In this document: in pieces, positions 29,500 to 38,670 of the stretch
Layout: each line of letters opens with the position of its first letter
How positions within the stretch are numbered: the stretch's first letter is position 1
Origin: Candidatus Ichthyocystis sparus
Lineage (GTDB): Bacteria; Pseudomonadota; Gammaproteobacteria; Burkholderiales; 2013Ark19i
Reading direction: 5' to 3'
Length of the DNA: 64,000 bases
Assembly (NCBI RefSeq): GCF_900078745.1
Contig: NZ_FKII01000046.1
Location: forward strand, 1-64,000
Notes under the pieces: model-generated
What the model was told of the DNA's origin: nothing
Database searches by the model: none
What the model saw: only the letters and a program-made list of their open reading frames with translations
Program-made: the position numbers and the translations under genes

Positions 29500-30279
29500 T
29501 ATGGGTTAATTATTATTATATATTGGTGTATTGATTTTTGTATATTGGTTGGTGATGACTATAATTAAGGTATAAAGCGAGTGAGTATTTTGTTGGTGCG
29601 TTATTTTGATGCACGTAGGATCTATGGAATTGTTACTGATTGTTAATAAGATTGAGATTGCCAGTTTTTTGGAGGCGCTGGTGTATGTTATATCTTATAG
29701 TTGCTACAAATATAAATTCTGGCCTCTAATTATTATTCAATTTTTAATCTCTGCAATTTCTTTACGTTATCATATTCAATGCTTTTTTCTAGGTAAATTT
29801 TGAAGAATATAATTTTTACAGCGCACAAATTGCTTTGTGTTGAGTAAAAATTCTACAATTGATGTTTGATGTAATCTTGAGTGATTTTACTCGACCTAAT
29901 GATGTTTCCTTGTCTAGCTATAACTTACCTTTTTGTGCTTATGTATACCGCTGGATCGACCTTCTTATGAGATTGAGGGTGGCTATACCTTTACTGCTAT
30001 ACTCTTCATATCCTTAAGCATGTTTTTTTTGCTGTATCTTGTAGGTTGGCTATATCTGCTTATTTATGAACGATACTCTTTAAGTGTTATGATATTACTT
30101 CCCTTTACTGTATTGTTGATTATAATTGATGCTCAATTTGTCTTATCTTATATAGTAGTCTAATTAGTATTTGGCTGTTACAAACATTGTATTTATTTGT
30201 AATAATTACAAATAAATATTTTTGACAGAACTTTGCTTATTCTTTGTTAGTTGCAGGTTATATATAGGTGGATGTAATT
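29500..30279 (+). other. Block 2 segment with two small hydrophobic ORFs of doubtful status
   Basis: 29606-29803 (65 residues) and 29933-30163 (76 residues, two hydrophobic stretches joined by a short link near YERYS, TTG start) are open here, but no good ribosome site precedes either. Equivalent segments in blocks 1 and 3 are broken by stops. They could be real small membrane genes or an older pseudogene. The rest is the conserved spacer, with GCGCACAAATTGCTTTGTG shared by all three blocks. Confidence 0.4.
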
Positions 30280-30915
30280 ATGTGCAGCCCAATGTCGACT
30301 GATTCTTTTAGCAGTTTTACAGTATTGGAAAATCAGCAAGGCGATGATTGTTCAAGTGATATGGTAGAGTCAATAGGCAATATTACACAACAAGTTTCTG
30401 AAATTGAATTTTTACCTCGTTTATCCCCCTATCTTGGAAGTACTTCTACTCTATATCGTGATTCGTCTACTAACATTGCTATAGATAATGCAGATGTTGT
30501 AGAGTCTTGTATTACTGAGGAAACACAATCCTCTTTAGAGACTGCCGTGGGAATGATTCCTGTACTGTTGATATTTACATTAATCTGCTACGCTATTTTT
30601 GCAACACTTGTTCTTCTTAATTATGTCAACATACAAGGCATTTCATCTTCTGAACTTTTAACTATGGTAAGGCGTATTGGTGTGGTGCTTTTGCATGTTT
30701 CTGCCTATTTTACTGTAATGACTTTGTCATATTTTGTTGGAAAAAAAGTTGATGAAGTTGAAAGACAACGCAACGTAGATTTACTTCTAATGGACAAGAT
30801 AAAACTATTAAAGCAAGAGAAGGAAGAATTTTATAAAGACATAGATGAGGCAAGAAGTGGTATCGAAAGGCAAATGAAGGAACTTAATTTAATGCTAACA
30901 ACACCAAATACATAA
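30280..30915 (+). CDS. Inc-like two-helix membrane protein with coiled-coil tail (block 2)
   Basis: 211 residues from ATG 30280 (AGGTGG about eight bases upstream; a GTG at 30268 overlaps it). Polar N-terminus 1-90, helix 1 at ~92-114, loop NYVNIQGISSSEL, helix 2 at ~131-153 (VRRIGVVLLHVSAYFTVMTL), and a charged coiled coil at ~155-205 (KLLKQEKEEFYKDIDEARS). The loop resembles NILQIQGIEQETL of the 13013 gene and the IHIPGM loops of 14714 and 15790. Two decayed copies exist, at 26640-27256 and 33663-34300. It fits the Inc-like layout, with the coiled coil probably facing the host cytosol if the analogy holds. Function unknown. Confidence 0.7.
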   Translation: MCSPMSTDSFSSFTVLENQQGDDCSSDMVESIGNITQQVSEIEFLPRLSPYLGSTSTLYRDSSTNIAIDNADVVESCITEETQSSLETAVGMIPVLLIFTLICYAIFATLVLLNYVNIQGISSSELLTMVRRIGVVLLHVSAYFTVMTLSYFVGKKVDEVERQRNVDLLLMDKIKLLKQEKEEFYKDIDEARSGIERQMKELNLMLTTPNT

Positions 30916-31702
30916 GTACGGCCCATAGCAAACTGTTACTTTGCATGTAATATATACTGCTAAACTATACACATTTCTACCTATTTTTACTATGCATAAA
31001 AAATGTGGTTATTTATATGATTGTTCTTTAGTAAGGTTATTGGGCTTTTTAATCATGTTTTTATAATGTTTGTTGAAGTATTTATAAGTAATATTTTTTT
31101 ATCTGATGTGTCATTGATAATTGTTTCCCATAGTATGTAAATCACATATATTGCCACCTGTAAGCAATATTGAATTTTATACTATCATGGATGTTTAGTT
31201 CATACCATCTTATTTATGAACGTTAATTTTATGTGTTTTTGTAATTGATTTTTGCAAGTTTATTAATAATTTTTATCGTTTTAGTAAATATTTTAATTTG
31301 TTATGCCAAGAATTATTTATTTTGAGTAACTCAACTTGTTGCTATTTGTTATTATTTTCTTTACAACGGTGCACCCCATGTTTGGGATTATACATTGTGA
31401 TTATTTTTTAAATAATCGTGATTTTGGGTAAAAAAAGATCTTTTAAAGAGAATGTAGTGTATACCCTAATTTATTGCATTTGTTATATCGGTGTTGTGCA
31501 CGATTTCAGTTTAGTGATTATAGAGTATACACTTATGAAGTGTATACTTATGAAGTATTACTACTTGAATGATGCAATTTTATTCTGGTAATTTGATAAA
31601 TAATAGGTGGCTGTTAAACATTTTTTGTAGGTGCGAGTTTGTATTTTTCTGGTTGATAAATATAAAACAAATACAACAATAAACTAAAAGGGGGCAGATG
31701 CT
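30916..31702. other. AT-rich region upstream of block 3
   Basis: No gene. Its right part repeats the region upstream of the 28003 gene. A short local duplication (ACTTATGAAGT, about 31530-31560) is visible. The ribosome site AGGGGG lies at about 31689-31694. Confidence 0.5.
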
Positions 31703-32233
31703 ATGAATATTGTACCGTATGGTGGTAATGGTGGTGGTAATGATTTTGTTCATCTTGTAGGAGGAGGAGATGATGCTGAAGAGGGAGCTGTTGGGGGTGC
31801 TGTAGGCGGCAATGCTCCTGGAGGGGGGGCTGGTCCTGAAGGCGGGGGTGCTGTGGGAGTATTTGGCGGTTTGTCACAAGGTGGTGGTCACAGGTCAAGG
31901 TCTTATACAGAAGGTGCAGTTGGTAGTGTAAGGGTTGTTCAACCACAACAAGACAACGCTGGTAATGAAGAGCCAGCTCTTGATAGCAGGGGTGAATTTT
32001 TAGTTACAGGGGGTGGTAGAGGACCTAATGACTGGCGTATTCTCGATATAGATTGGAGTGCGGTTCAACAACAATCTAGCAGGCATAGATCTCGTTCCGA
32101 TGCAAGTGGTCTGGGACGTGGGGGGCGTGTTTCTGTCCAACCTGTTGTACCTCCTCCTGGAGGAAGAAACATGGTTTTAGTTAGGAGGAGTGCTCTAATG
32201 TTGGGTGCAGTTCGTAGATTCTTTAGGCGGTAG
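31703..32233 (+). CDS. Short Gly-rich RSY-motif protein (block 3)
   Basis: 176 residues. Starts MNIVPYGG like the 28003 paralogue, with a GGGGG ribosome site. Residues 10-60 are Gly/Ala-rich and acidic. There is a single RSRSYTEG unit (64-71) instead of five. LDIDWSAV (114-121) corresponds to CIDWDTV of 28003 and VDINWGTV of 24124. A second Arg/Ser cluster is RHRSRSDAS (127-135). The basic end RRSALMLGAVRRFFRR matches the 28003 C-terminus. No membrane helix. The conserved short elements at start, middle and end suggest functional ends with a variable number of RSY repeats between them. Function unknown; a host-directed phospho-motif protein is one possibility. Confidence 0.65.
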   Translation: MNIVPYGGNGGGNDFVHLVGGGDDAEEGAVGGAVGGNAPGGGAGPEGGGAVGVFGGLSQGGGHRSRSYTEGAVGSVRVVQPQQDNAGNEEPALDSRGEFLVTGGGRGPNDWRILDIDWSAVQQQSSRHRSRSDASGLGRGGRVSVQPVVPPPGGRNMVLVRRSALMLGAVRRFFRR

Positions 32234-32251
32234 TTGATTGATGTTTATTTG

Positions 32252-32289
32252 TATGTACGTGCCATAGTTCGACCTGTGTCACGTACATG
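32252..32289 (+). terminator. Conserved hairpin after the block 3 Gly-rich gene
   Basis: Stem ATGTACGTG/CACGTACAT, then one mismatch and CAT/GTG, with a ~10-base loop. It occupies the same place as the hairpin at 28914-28950. The loop sequence differs but the pairing is kept. Confidence 0.5.
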
Positions 32290-32373
32290 TTTGTGTTATA
32301 AAAGAGATGCTGGTGGTGCGTGTATTTTTATCAGCGTTCGTGGATTTGTATGCTCATTAATATCAATTAAGAA

Positions 32374-32880
32374 GTGGATGTGTGTTTGTGATTGCTCAGA
32401 AAAACACTGCTAGCCTTTTGTAGATGAGCTTGGTTACCCCTTATTTGAGAGGTTATGGCACTGTTTTGTGCCATGCTTGGTCCTCTTTTCTCCATTATAT
32501 TTCGTAAAGTTTGTTAGTCCTTGTTTTTAGTGGACTGCTTTTATGGTACTTGTTTGGCGGATGATATTGGTGTTGATGCGATGATGTAAAAGAAATTGCT
32601 CCCTGTTCCTAGTATACTGTCGGATTATAGTTTATTAGGTGGTTTGCGTTGTTTAATTGAAAGATTTAATTAAGGTGAATATTAATTGTTTTTATTTTTA
32701 CGTAATCTCCTAATCTTTTTGTCAGTGGTTACTACTATTTTTCTTATTATACTTTAGTTGTTTATTTGAATAGCTGTTATTTTGTGACTAATTGTATGCC
32801 GTCGTGTTGTAGTGCTGTTGTAGTGCTAATGTTATTTTAGCCGATAGCATTATTTTATGTAGGATTGTTTAGTATGTGGA
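32374..32880 (+). pseudogene. Decayed two-helix membrane gene (block 3 copy of 29035-29499)
   Basis: Begins with GTGTTTGTGATTGCTCAGAA, matching the intact N-terminus. It continues with CATGCTTGGTCC, TTTTTAGTGGACTGCTTTTATGG, ATTGTTTTTATTTTTACGTAATCTCC, and ends ATAGCATTATTTTATGTAGGATT. The frame is destroyed by several stops and frameshifts. Confidence 0.7.
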
Positions 32881-33662
32881 TTAATTAGTTTTTTATCATA
32901 TTGGTATATTGATTTTTATATATTGACTTGTAGTGGAATATAATCAAGGTATAAAGTGATTGAATGGTTTTATTGATTCATTATTCTTATGTATGTAAAA
33001 CTTCTGGAGTTGTTGTTTATTGTTGATAAAAGGTTACTATTTTTTTTGGGGGTACCGTTCTTGTCTTGTAGTTGCTGCAAATATAGATCCTAATCTAACA
33101 TAATTAATCAATTTTTAGTTCCTGCAATTCAAAGTTAAATCTTTACAGTGTTAAATACTTTCTGTTAGGTAAATCTTACAAAATATGATCTTTACAGTGC
33201 ACAAATTGCTTTGTATCGTGTACCAATTATACAGTTGGTGTTTGATGAACCTCAGGTAATTTCACCTAGCAATCGATGTTTACCTGCCTGTCTACTACAA
33301 CTTACCCCTTTTTGTGATTAGTCATATCGTTGGATAGACCTTTTTATAAGATTGAGATTGGCATATCTTTACTTTTATACTCCTCGTGTTCTTAAGCATA
33401 TTTTTTATGCTGCACCTTGTGGATTCACTATATATATAATTATTTATGAACGATACTCTGTAAGTGTCATGATGTTACTTTCCATGTATTTACTGTATTG
33501 GTGATAATAATCGACGCTCAATTTGTCTTATCTTGTGTAGTAATCTAATTAGTATTTTATCTGTTACAAATGTTGTATTTTTTGTAACAGTTACAAATAA
33601 ATATTTTGATAGATTTTTGCGTGTCCTGTATTAGGTGCAGATTATACATAGATAGGTAAATG
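32881..33662 (+). other. Block 3 inter-gene segment with decayed hydrophobic ORF
   Basis: Aligns with 29500-30279 (GCACAAATTGCTTTGT, TTTATGAACGATACTCTGTAAGTG, ATCGACGCTCAATTTGTCTT). No open frame of interest. Confidence 0.5.
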
Positions 33663-34300
33663 TAACTATTGTGCAGCCAAATGTCGAGGGATTCTTTAGC
33701 AGCTTTACAGTATTGAAAAGTCAGCAACGAGACGATTATTCAAATGATATGATAGATTTGATAGGCAATATTATAGACAACAAGTTTCTTAAATTTAATT
33801 CTTACCTCGTTTATCCCAGTATCTTGGAAGTACTGCTATTCCCTATATTGTGATTCGTTTGTTAACATTGCTACATAATGTAGATGTTGTAGAGACTTGT
33901 ATTACTAAGGTATCACAATCTTTACCACATACTACCAAAGGAATGATTACCGTACTGTTGATATTTTTATTAATCCGTTATGCTATTTTTGCAGTATTTG
34001 TTCTTCTTAATTATATCAACATACAACAAGGTTTTTCATTTCCTAAACTTTTAACTATGATAAGGCGTATAGGTGTGGTGCTCTTGCATGTTTCTGCCCA
34101 TTTTACTTTAATGACCTTATTGTATTTTGTTGGCAATAAAGTTATTGGAATTGAAAAACAAGGCAACGCATGTTTACTTCTAATAGACAAGGTAAAACTA
34201 GAGCAGGAGAAGGGAAGAATTTTATAGAGACATGTATGATGAGGCAAGAAGCGATATCTAAAAACAGATGATGGAATTTAATTTAATGCTAACAAAACAT
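33663..34300 (+). pseudogene. Decayed Inc-like gene (block 3 copy of 30280-30915)
   Basis: Homologous from the start region (GTGCAGCCAAATGTCGA) to the end (AGATGATGGAATTTAATTTAATGC). A frameshift near the start, a second one near 33845 and another near 34215 split it. A 125-codon open piece (33850-34227) still encodes the helix pair and loop NYINIQQGFSFPKL. Mostly intact compared with the block 1 copy, so it is a younger loss; a shortened product cannot be excluded. Confidence 0.7.
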
Positions 34301-34415
34301 CCAACCTATAGGCACTCGCCGTAGCATGGATTCGCTTCTGAGAAATAAAGGACATGAGACACCGTACTGCTACACCATATTATTCATTCTATTACTATTT
34401 GCTACTCTTAAAACT

Positions 34416-34462
34416 AAAAAAAGACGAGGCATGGTGGGGCAGTTACTTTGCCCCACGCATGC
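34416..34462 (-). terminator. Rho-independent terminator of the 34487-35371 gene
   Basis: On the minus strand a strong hairpin has an 8-bp perfect core (GTGGGGCA/TGCCCCAC, 7-base loop), extended by GCATG/CATGC with one bulge. It is followed within six bases by a run of seven T (34416-34422). It starts 24 bases past the stop codon of the Inc-like gene. Confidence 0.8.
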
Positions 34463-34486
34463 ACAAGATAAACCAAATTTACTGCC

Positions 34487-35371
34487 TTACTGTTCAGAAC
34501 CAGAACTTACCTCAGGACCAGAACCTCCTACTCTAGCCAAATGAGCTCTCAATCGTTTGTTTTCTTCCATAAGACGTCGATTTTCATTGTTTGTAGCATT
34601 GGTTCTAATATTACATCCTAAGATAGCTCCTCCAAGCTCTTCCGTAGCTGCATGTACTTCATCCTCAATCTTACCCAACTTTTTCAAGCCATTTGTTAGC
34701 AACTTGGACTCTTGCCTTAAAGCATCTCTTTCTAACATAGTCCTGACTCGTACCTCTGAGTGTTTTTTGTACTCTCCAGCACTCAATCCGAGAAAGAACC
34801 CAGCAGTAAACAACATACCCGCACCAACAGTACAGGCAAGCACTATTCCAACTATGTGCAAGTCAATAGGTAGCTTTACAACTCCTAATTTCTGAAGTAT
34901 AGCCAATATAGCAAACGCCACAACTAATAAAAACAGAAGTACCATGAACACAATCACCAATTTGGTGGCAGGAGACATAGGAGCAGTGTAAATGTACGTG
35001 TTATCCTCATGCCTAACTTTGAAGCCAGGACGTCCCTCAACTGCACGAATGTCATCAGCGTTATATTGTCCCAACAACCTATGATATGCAGTTGGATCAA
35101 TTTTATCACCCACACCGCCAAGTATCTGTCTTACTTTATCCCTCCATCCTCCATTAACTCCTGGTGGTAGTTGCGGACCATTTCCACCGGATCGTACAGG
35201 TACTCCTACGTGTTCACCACTACCATCTGGACCTACTAAGCTGTAAGGGTTATCACTACCCCCCTGCTCTGCTCCACCTACACCACGAGGACCAATCTCT
35301 GAGTATACTTGAGTACCATCATCGCCGTTTACAGGTCCGTCTACAGGTCCACCAACACCATTTGTAGCCAT
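34487..35371 (-). CDS. Inc-like two-helix membrane protein with N-terminal Tyr motifs
   Basis: 294 residues. The N-terminus 1-75 is Gly/Pro-rich with Tyr motifs QVYSEIGP (21-28), NPYSLVGP (41-48) and TYIYTAP (125-131). Helix 1 is at ~137-160, the loop is QKLGVVKLPIDLHI, and helix 2 is at ~171-195, followed by GLSAGEYKKH and a charged, partly coiled-coil tail to 294. ATG 35371 follows AAAGGAA. A strong terminator lies downstream. The helix pair and loop place it with the other Inc-like proteins. YSEI and YSLV have the Yxx(I/L/V) form of SH2 or AP2 ligands. These are short motifs that can occur by chance, so host binding is only a suggestion. Confidence 0.7.
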   Translation of the reverse strand: MATNGVGGPVDGPVNGDDGTQVYSEIGPRGVGGAEQGGSDNPYSLVGPDGSGEHVGVPVRSGGNGPQLPPGVNGGWRDKVRQILGGVGDKIDPTAYHRLLGQYNADDIRAVEGRPGFKVRHEDNTYIYTAPMSPATKLVIVFMVLLFLLVVAFAILAILQKLGVVKLPIDLHIVGIVLACTVGAGMLFTAGFFLGLSAGEYKKHSEVRVRTMLERDALRQESKLLTNGLKKLGKIEDEVHAATEELGGAILGCNIRTNATNNENRRLMEENKRLRAHLARVGGSGPEVSSGSEQ

Positions 35372-35704
35372 ATTCGTATTCCTTTCTTAAGTTTAATTAA
35401 CGTTACACCGGATACACCAACTACTAAAATTCACATGAAGTATCGGTCTAACATTTCATTTCTTATAGTCATTTTCATCTGCTACTTCTGCACTTACTAC
35501 ACCCAGTACTTTATTACTGTAGTTTTCCATTTTAATGTCACAATTGCCTGACATGCACTTCAATATTTAACCTTTTTGTGTATTTATAATGGTAATCTAT
35601 ATAAACAATTTCTCTTACATAGTCTCTTACTTAGGCACAACTAACCCCACTAATAGCAACTATTAAATGAACTAATTTACTGACATTACGTTAAATACTA
35701 CCTT
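35372..35704. other. Intergenic region, no gene seen
   Basis: AT-rich. It is the region between two minus-strand Inc-like genes: the 3' side of 35705 and the promoter of 34487. No terminator hairpin was recognised. Confidence 0.4.
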
Positions 35705-37606
35705 CTATTTATTTTTAAACAATCTCAGAAATTTATTACTCTTTCTACCTTTCTTACCATCTTTTTTACCATCTCCATCATTTTCACCCCCTCTATTTGA
35801 ACCTAGATCTAATACACGCCTTGGATCATAGCCAAACCTAACAAGTGGATTATCTCCTTCTCTACTACCACCCGTGCCTTCCGCATAGCTCTTCCTAGTC
35901 TTAGGTTCACCACCAGGTCCTGTGTCACCCGCAGCACCAAAACCTCCAGCATAGCTTCTTCTACTTCCAGCATTACCAGTTGTCACAGCATCATGTGGTG
36001 GTTCCATTCCACCAGGATGTCCCATATGTCCATGGGAAGCAGGGGACATGCTCATCATTAATCTCTGTGCTAAGCTAGTCATAGCATCATCTCTGCCATC
36101 TTCTTTTCTTTCTCCATGTGTACCTCTGCCATTGTTACTACCTGATCTTGAACCATCTGATGAGCGGTAACGACTACCACGATCAAAAGGCCCGGATGAG
36201 CCGCTTCTGGTAACTCTTTTTGCTCTTTTACCTGAGTCAGTAGGCTTTGGTTGGATTACAGCAGCAGCTATAGCACCACCAAATAAACTGGAGGTTCCAG
36301 CAAGTTCTGGGCTAAAATCTTCTGGCGCATGTTGTCTACCTTTACTGCTACCAGCACGTACTATCCTAGGTGACCCTTCACTGTCGGAACCGTTGTCACT
36401 ATGATGTGATGCTTGTGACGATCTTCTACTGCTGTTGCCACCAAAAGAAGCTGATATAGCAGCACCCCAGGAACTTGATAAGCTTCTTAGTGAGGATGAT
36501 AATGATGAGGATGATCCACTACGTTTTCTATCCTTGCCCTTACCTTCTGGATCAAAATCAAGTCTTAAATCTTTTTGTTCAAAATACTCTGGAAATTCCT
36601 TGCCTAGCTTGTAGAACGTTCTCTCTACTTTGGCTCTCTCGCGCTCTAATGTTTCCCTTTCACTCTTCAAATCTTCTTTACCACGCTCAGCGGCTTCTTG
36701 CATTTCTTTTGTGGTTTGTTGGGCAGCAGAAACCATTTTCTCCATCGTAACCATTTCTTCCCCAAGCTTAGTGCACCTGCATTCCAGTTCCCTCCTTGCA
36801 GATTCGAGCTTTTCCTTATCGTCGATAAGACCTAGTTTCTCTTTGTCAAGTCTTTGCATTCCTTGTTGTAACCTGTCTCTTTCAGCTTTAAGTTCTTCTC
36901 TCTCTCTATTCATTCTTGTAATAGTATCTTCAGCATCTTTCCTAATTTTATCCAAATCTTCTTTTTGATTGGCTAAGTCTTTTCTCTGTTGATCTATAAG
37001 CTTGCTTTGCGTTCCTAATTGAGCTGATAATTGCCTAGACATGCTATCATCCCTAACGACATTTCTTAATTTATCCACCATGTCTCTGGCATGCGCATTT
37101 TTTAGAGTAACGTCAGCGCGGTTGAGTACTTCCATCTCTTTGAGGGAAACAGAAGCTGACTCTAGGTAAGAAGATGATATTTTCGATCCTATAAGTAATA
37201 CCAAAGATATAACACAGCATCCAAGAGCTATAAGAGTGAGTGCTTTAACTGAAAGATGTAGGGCGCCGGCAGTAATTACCTCGAGATTAACAAGTAGCAA
37301 TAAAACTAACGCTACTATCGCTACAATAAGGAGCATAATTCCTAAGTAGAACAGAACATCCCTCTGGATACTCAAAGCTTTTACAGCTCTAGACGATTCC
37401 TCCACTGCTTCTGCATGCTCTGCGGCAGAAGCATATACTCTCGCGCCAGCGGAAGCAGCGGCACCTCTTGCCTGTGCCATTCTTTCTGCACGTCCTTCGC
37501 GTGTAGTAATGTCACCCAACGATGCATTAGGATTTGTTTGAGTTGTTTCACCACCATCAGCGGGATCACTACCAGATCTCCCGACCGGTGTTACGCCCTC
37601 GGCCAT
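35705..37606 (-). CDS. Large Inc-like protein: helix pair, long coiled coil, Ser/Gly-rich RSY tail
   Basis: 633 residues from ATG 37606, which has GAGG eight bases upstream (an upstream ATG at 37624 gives 639 residues but has no such site). Numbering from the longer form: Ala-rich N-terminus; helices at ~90-112 and ~125-147 joined by NLEVITAGALHL; a long coiled coil at ~190-345 (KDLANQKEDLDKIRKDAED, REELKAERDRLQQG); a Ser-rich stretch (SGSSSSLSSSLRSLSSS); then Gly/Arg/Ser-rich sequence with SRRSYAGG and TRKSYAEG; and a basic C-terminus NKFLRLFKNK. It links two families of the window, since its tail carries the RSY motif and basic end of the Gly-rich proteins. Function unknown. Confidence 0.75.
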   Translation of the reverse strand: MAEGVTPVGRSGSDPADGGETTQTNPNASLGDITTREGRAERMAQARGAAASAGARVYASAAEHAEAVEESSRAVKALSIQRDVLFYLGIMLLIVAIVALVLLLLVNLEVITAGALHLSVKALTLIALGCCVISLVLLIGSKISSSYLESASVSLKEMEVLNRADVTLKNAHARDMVDKLRNVVRDDSMSRQLSAQLGTQSKLIDQQRKDLANQKEDLDKIRKDAEDTITRMNREREELKAERDRLQQGMQRLDKEKLGLIDDKEKLESARRELECRCTKLGEEMVTMEKMVSAAQQTTKEMQEAAERGKEDLKSERETLERERAKVERTFYKLGKEFPEYFEQKDLRLDFDPEGKGKDRKRSGSSSSLSSSLRSLSSSWGAAISASFGGNSSRRSSQASHHSDNGSDSEGSPRIVRAGSSKGRQHAPEDFSPELAGTSSLFGGAIAAAVIQPKPTDSGKRAKRVTRSGSSGPFDRGSRYRSSDGSRSGSNNGRGTHGERKEDGRDDAMTSLAQRLMMSMSPASHGHMGHPGGMEPPHDAVTTGNAGSRRSYAGGFGAAGDTGPGGEPKTRKSYAEGTGGSREGDNPLVRFGYDPRRVLDLGSNRGGENDGDGKKDGKKGRKSNKFLRLFKNK

Positions 37607-38272
37607 AAATTTATCCTCGTTCATTCTTATATTGCAAAAATGCTTTTCGATATTATGTCCTGCATTATGAAGCGCAAATAAGTATAAGTAATACTACTTA
37701 CAAAGTGATCTACAACTACCATAGCTATAAGAAATTATAGTAAGACCTAAAACTATGGCATATCTCTTATGTGACCACATCTGCCGCCATGAAACAATAT
37801 CAATCATGGAAGGCATTACCCGTATCATTAAGGATAACCAGGACAATGTACTAATCGAATTAGGTTTCATTAATGACTATGAGATAATAATTAATAAGCA
37901 TAGAAAACACATTATTAATCTTTCCTTAGCAGCAATAAAAGTAGAGAAACTACCTACGAATTTAACCCGTTAATTTTTAGGTGCATTGCTTAATGCAAAA
38001 ATAAAAAACCAACTTAATTTTTTTAATGACAAATAAAATATAAAGTGAAGTGCAATTCAATTTTTATTATATGATATTTGCATAGGTTTTTGTTTCGGTC
38101 TATTTTTATTTATTCATGAGAGATTTATGTTTGTTCTATATCTTAGGTTACTAGACTTTTTTTCTGCATACTGATCATAGATGGCCAAGAAAAAAATATT
38201 TTCACATTACAAAGAAATTTATTGACAGAACCGATTTGTAAATGCAGAATCTTCATCTCTCCTCTTACTTAA
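37607..38272. other. Region between the effector/Inc array and the initiator tRNA
   Basis: Holds one weak plus frame (37755-37973, 72 residues, LIELGFINDYEIIINKHRKH) without a ribosome site; a small gene is possible but unsupported. A short inverted repeat TGCATTGCTTAATGCA lies near 37981-37996, without a T run. The remainder is AT-rich spacer and presumably contains the tRNA promoter. Confidence 0.35.
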
Positions 38273-38349
<77 letters not shown>

Positions 38350-38357
38350 GTGGTTCC

Positions 38358-38669
38358 CTAGTCGTCTACGTGAAATGGCTCTCCTAAGAGGCTGTCTTCA
38401 TTCTCTTTTTCTTCTGTGATTGCTTGTGAGCAGTCCTCTTTTACTAACAGTTTGCTTTGGCTGAAGTCAGATATTATGGAGCCGATGCTCTCTATGGGAA
38501 TTATGAGCCTGGCTTTTTCTTTTTTTATGGTGTGAGTTCCACTTTCTATGCCACAATCGCTTCCTATATGCAGGCATATGTTGTTGCCAACACGGTATAT
38601 TTGGCTTATTTCATCAAACAGTATGTCCACCACACATTGGTTGGCATACCACATGGTTTCCTTCTTCAT
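38358..38669 (-). CDS. 103-residue protein, third gene of the Tyr-Gly peptide operon
   Basis: Starts one base after the stop of the preceding gene (TAG, C, ATG), so it is almost certainly translated with it. The sequence has Cys-containing N-terminal strands (NQCVVDILF, NICLHIGSDCGIESGTH), a hydrophobic stretch RLIIPIESIGSIISDF and an acidic tail (EEKENEDSLLGEPFHVDD). No membrane helix, signal peptide or known motif. It could be a partner subunit or chaperone of the 234-residue protein; this rests only on the operon. The gene ends just beside the initiator tRNA on the other strand. Confidence 0.6.
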   Translation of the reverse strand: MKKETMWYANQCVVDILFDEISQIYRVGNNICLHIGSDCGIESGTHTIKKEKARLIIPIESIGSIISDFSQSKLLVKEDCSQAITEEKENEDSLLGEPFHVDD

Positions 38670-38670
38670 G

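Noticed and set aside
31701..31946. His/Gln-rich minus-strand ORF opposite the 31703 Gly-rich gene
   Set aside because: Typical antisense shadow of a Gly-rich frame; no start context.
34011..34544. Small ORFs around the terminator of the 34487 gene
   Set aside because: They cross a strong hairpin terminator and a decayed gene, and have no coding support.
1..37700. Search for insertion sequences or transposase genes that could explain the duplications
   Set aside because: No transposase-like ORF or terminal inverted repeats were seen; tandem duplication by recombination explains the arrays.
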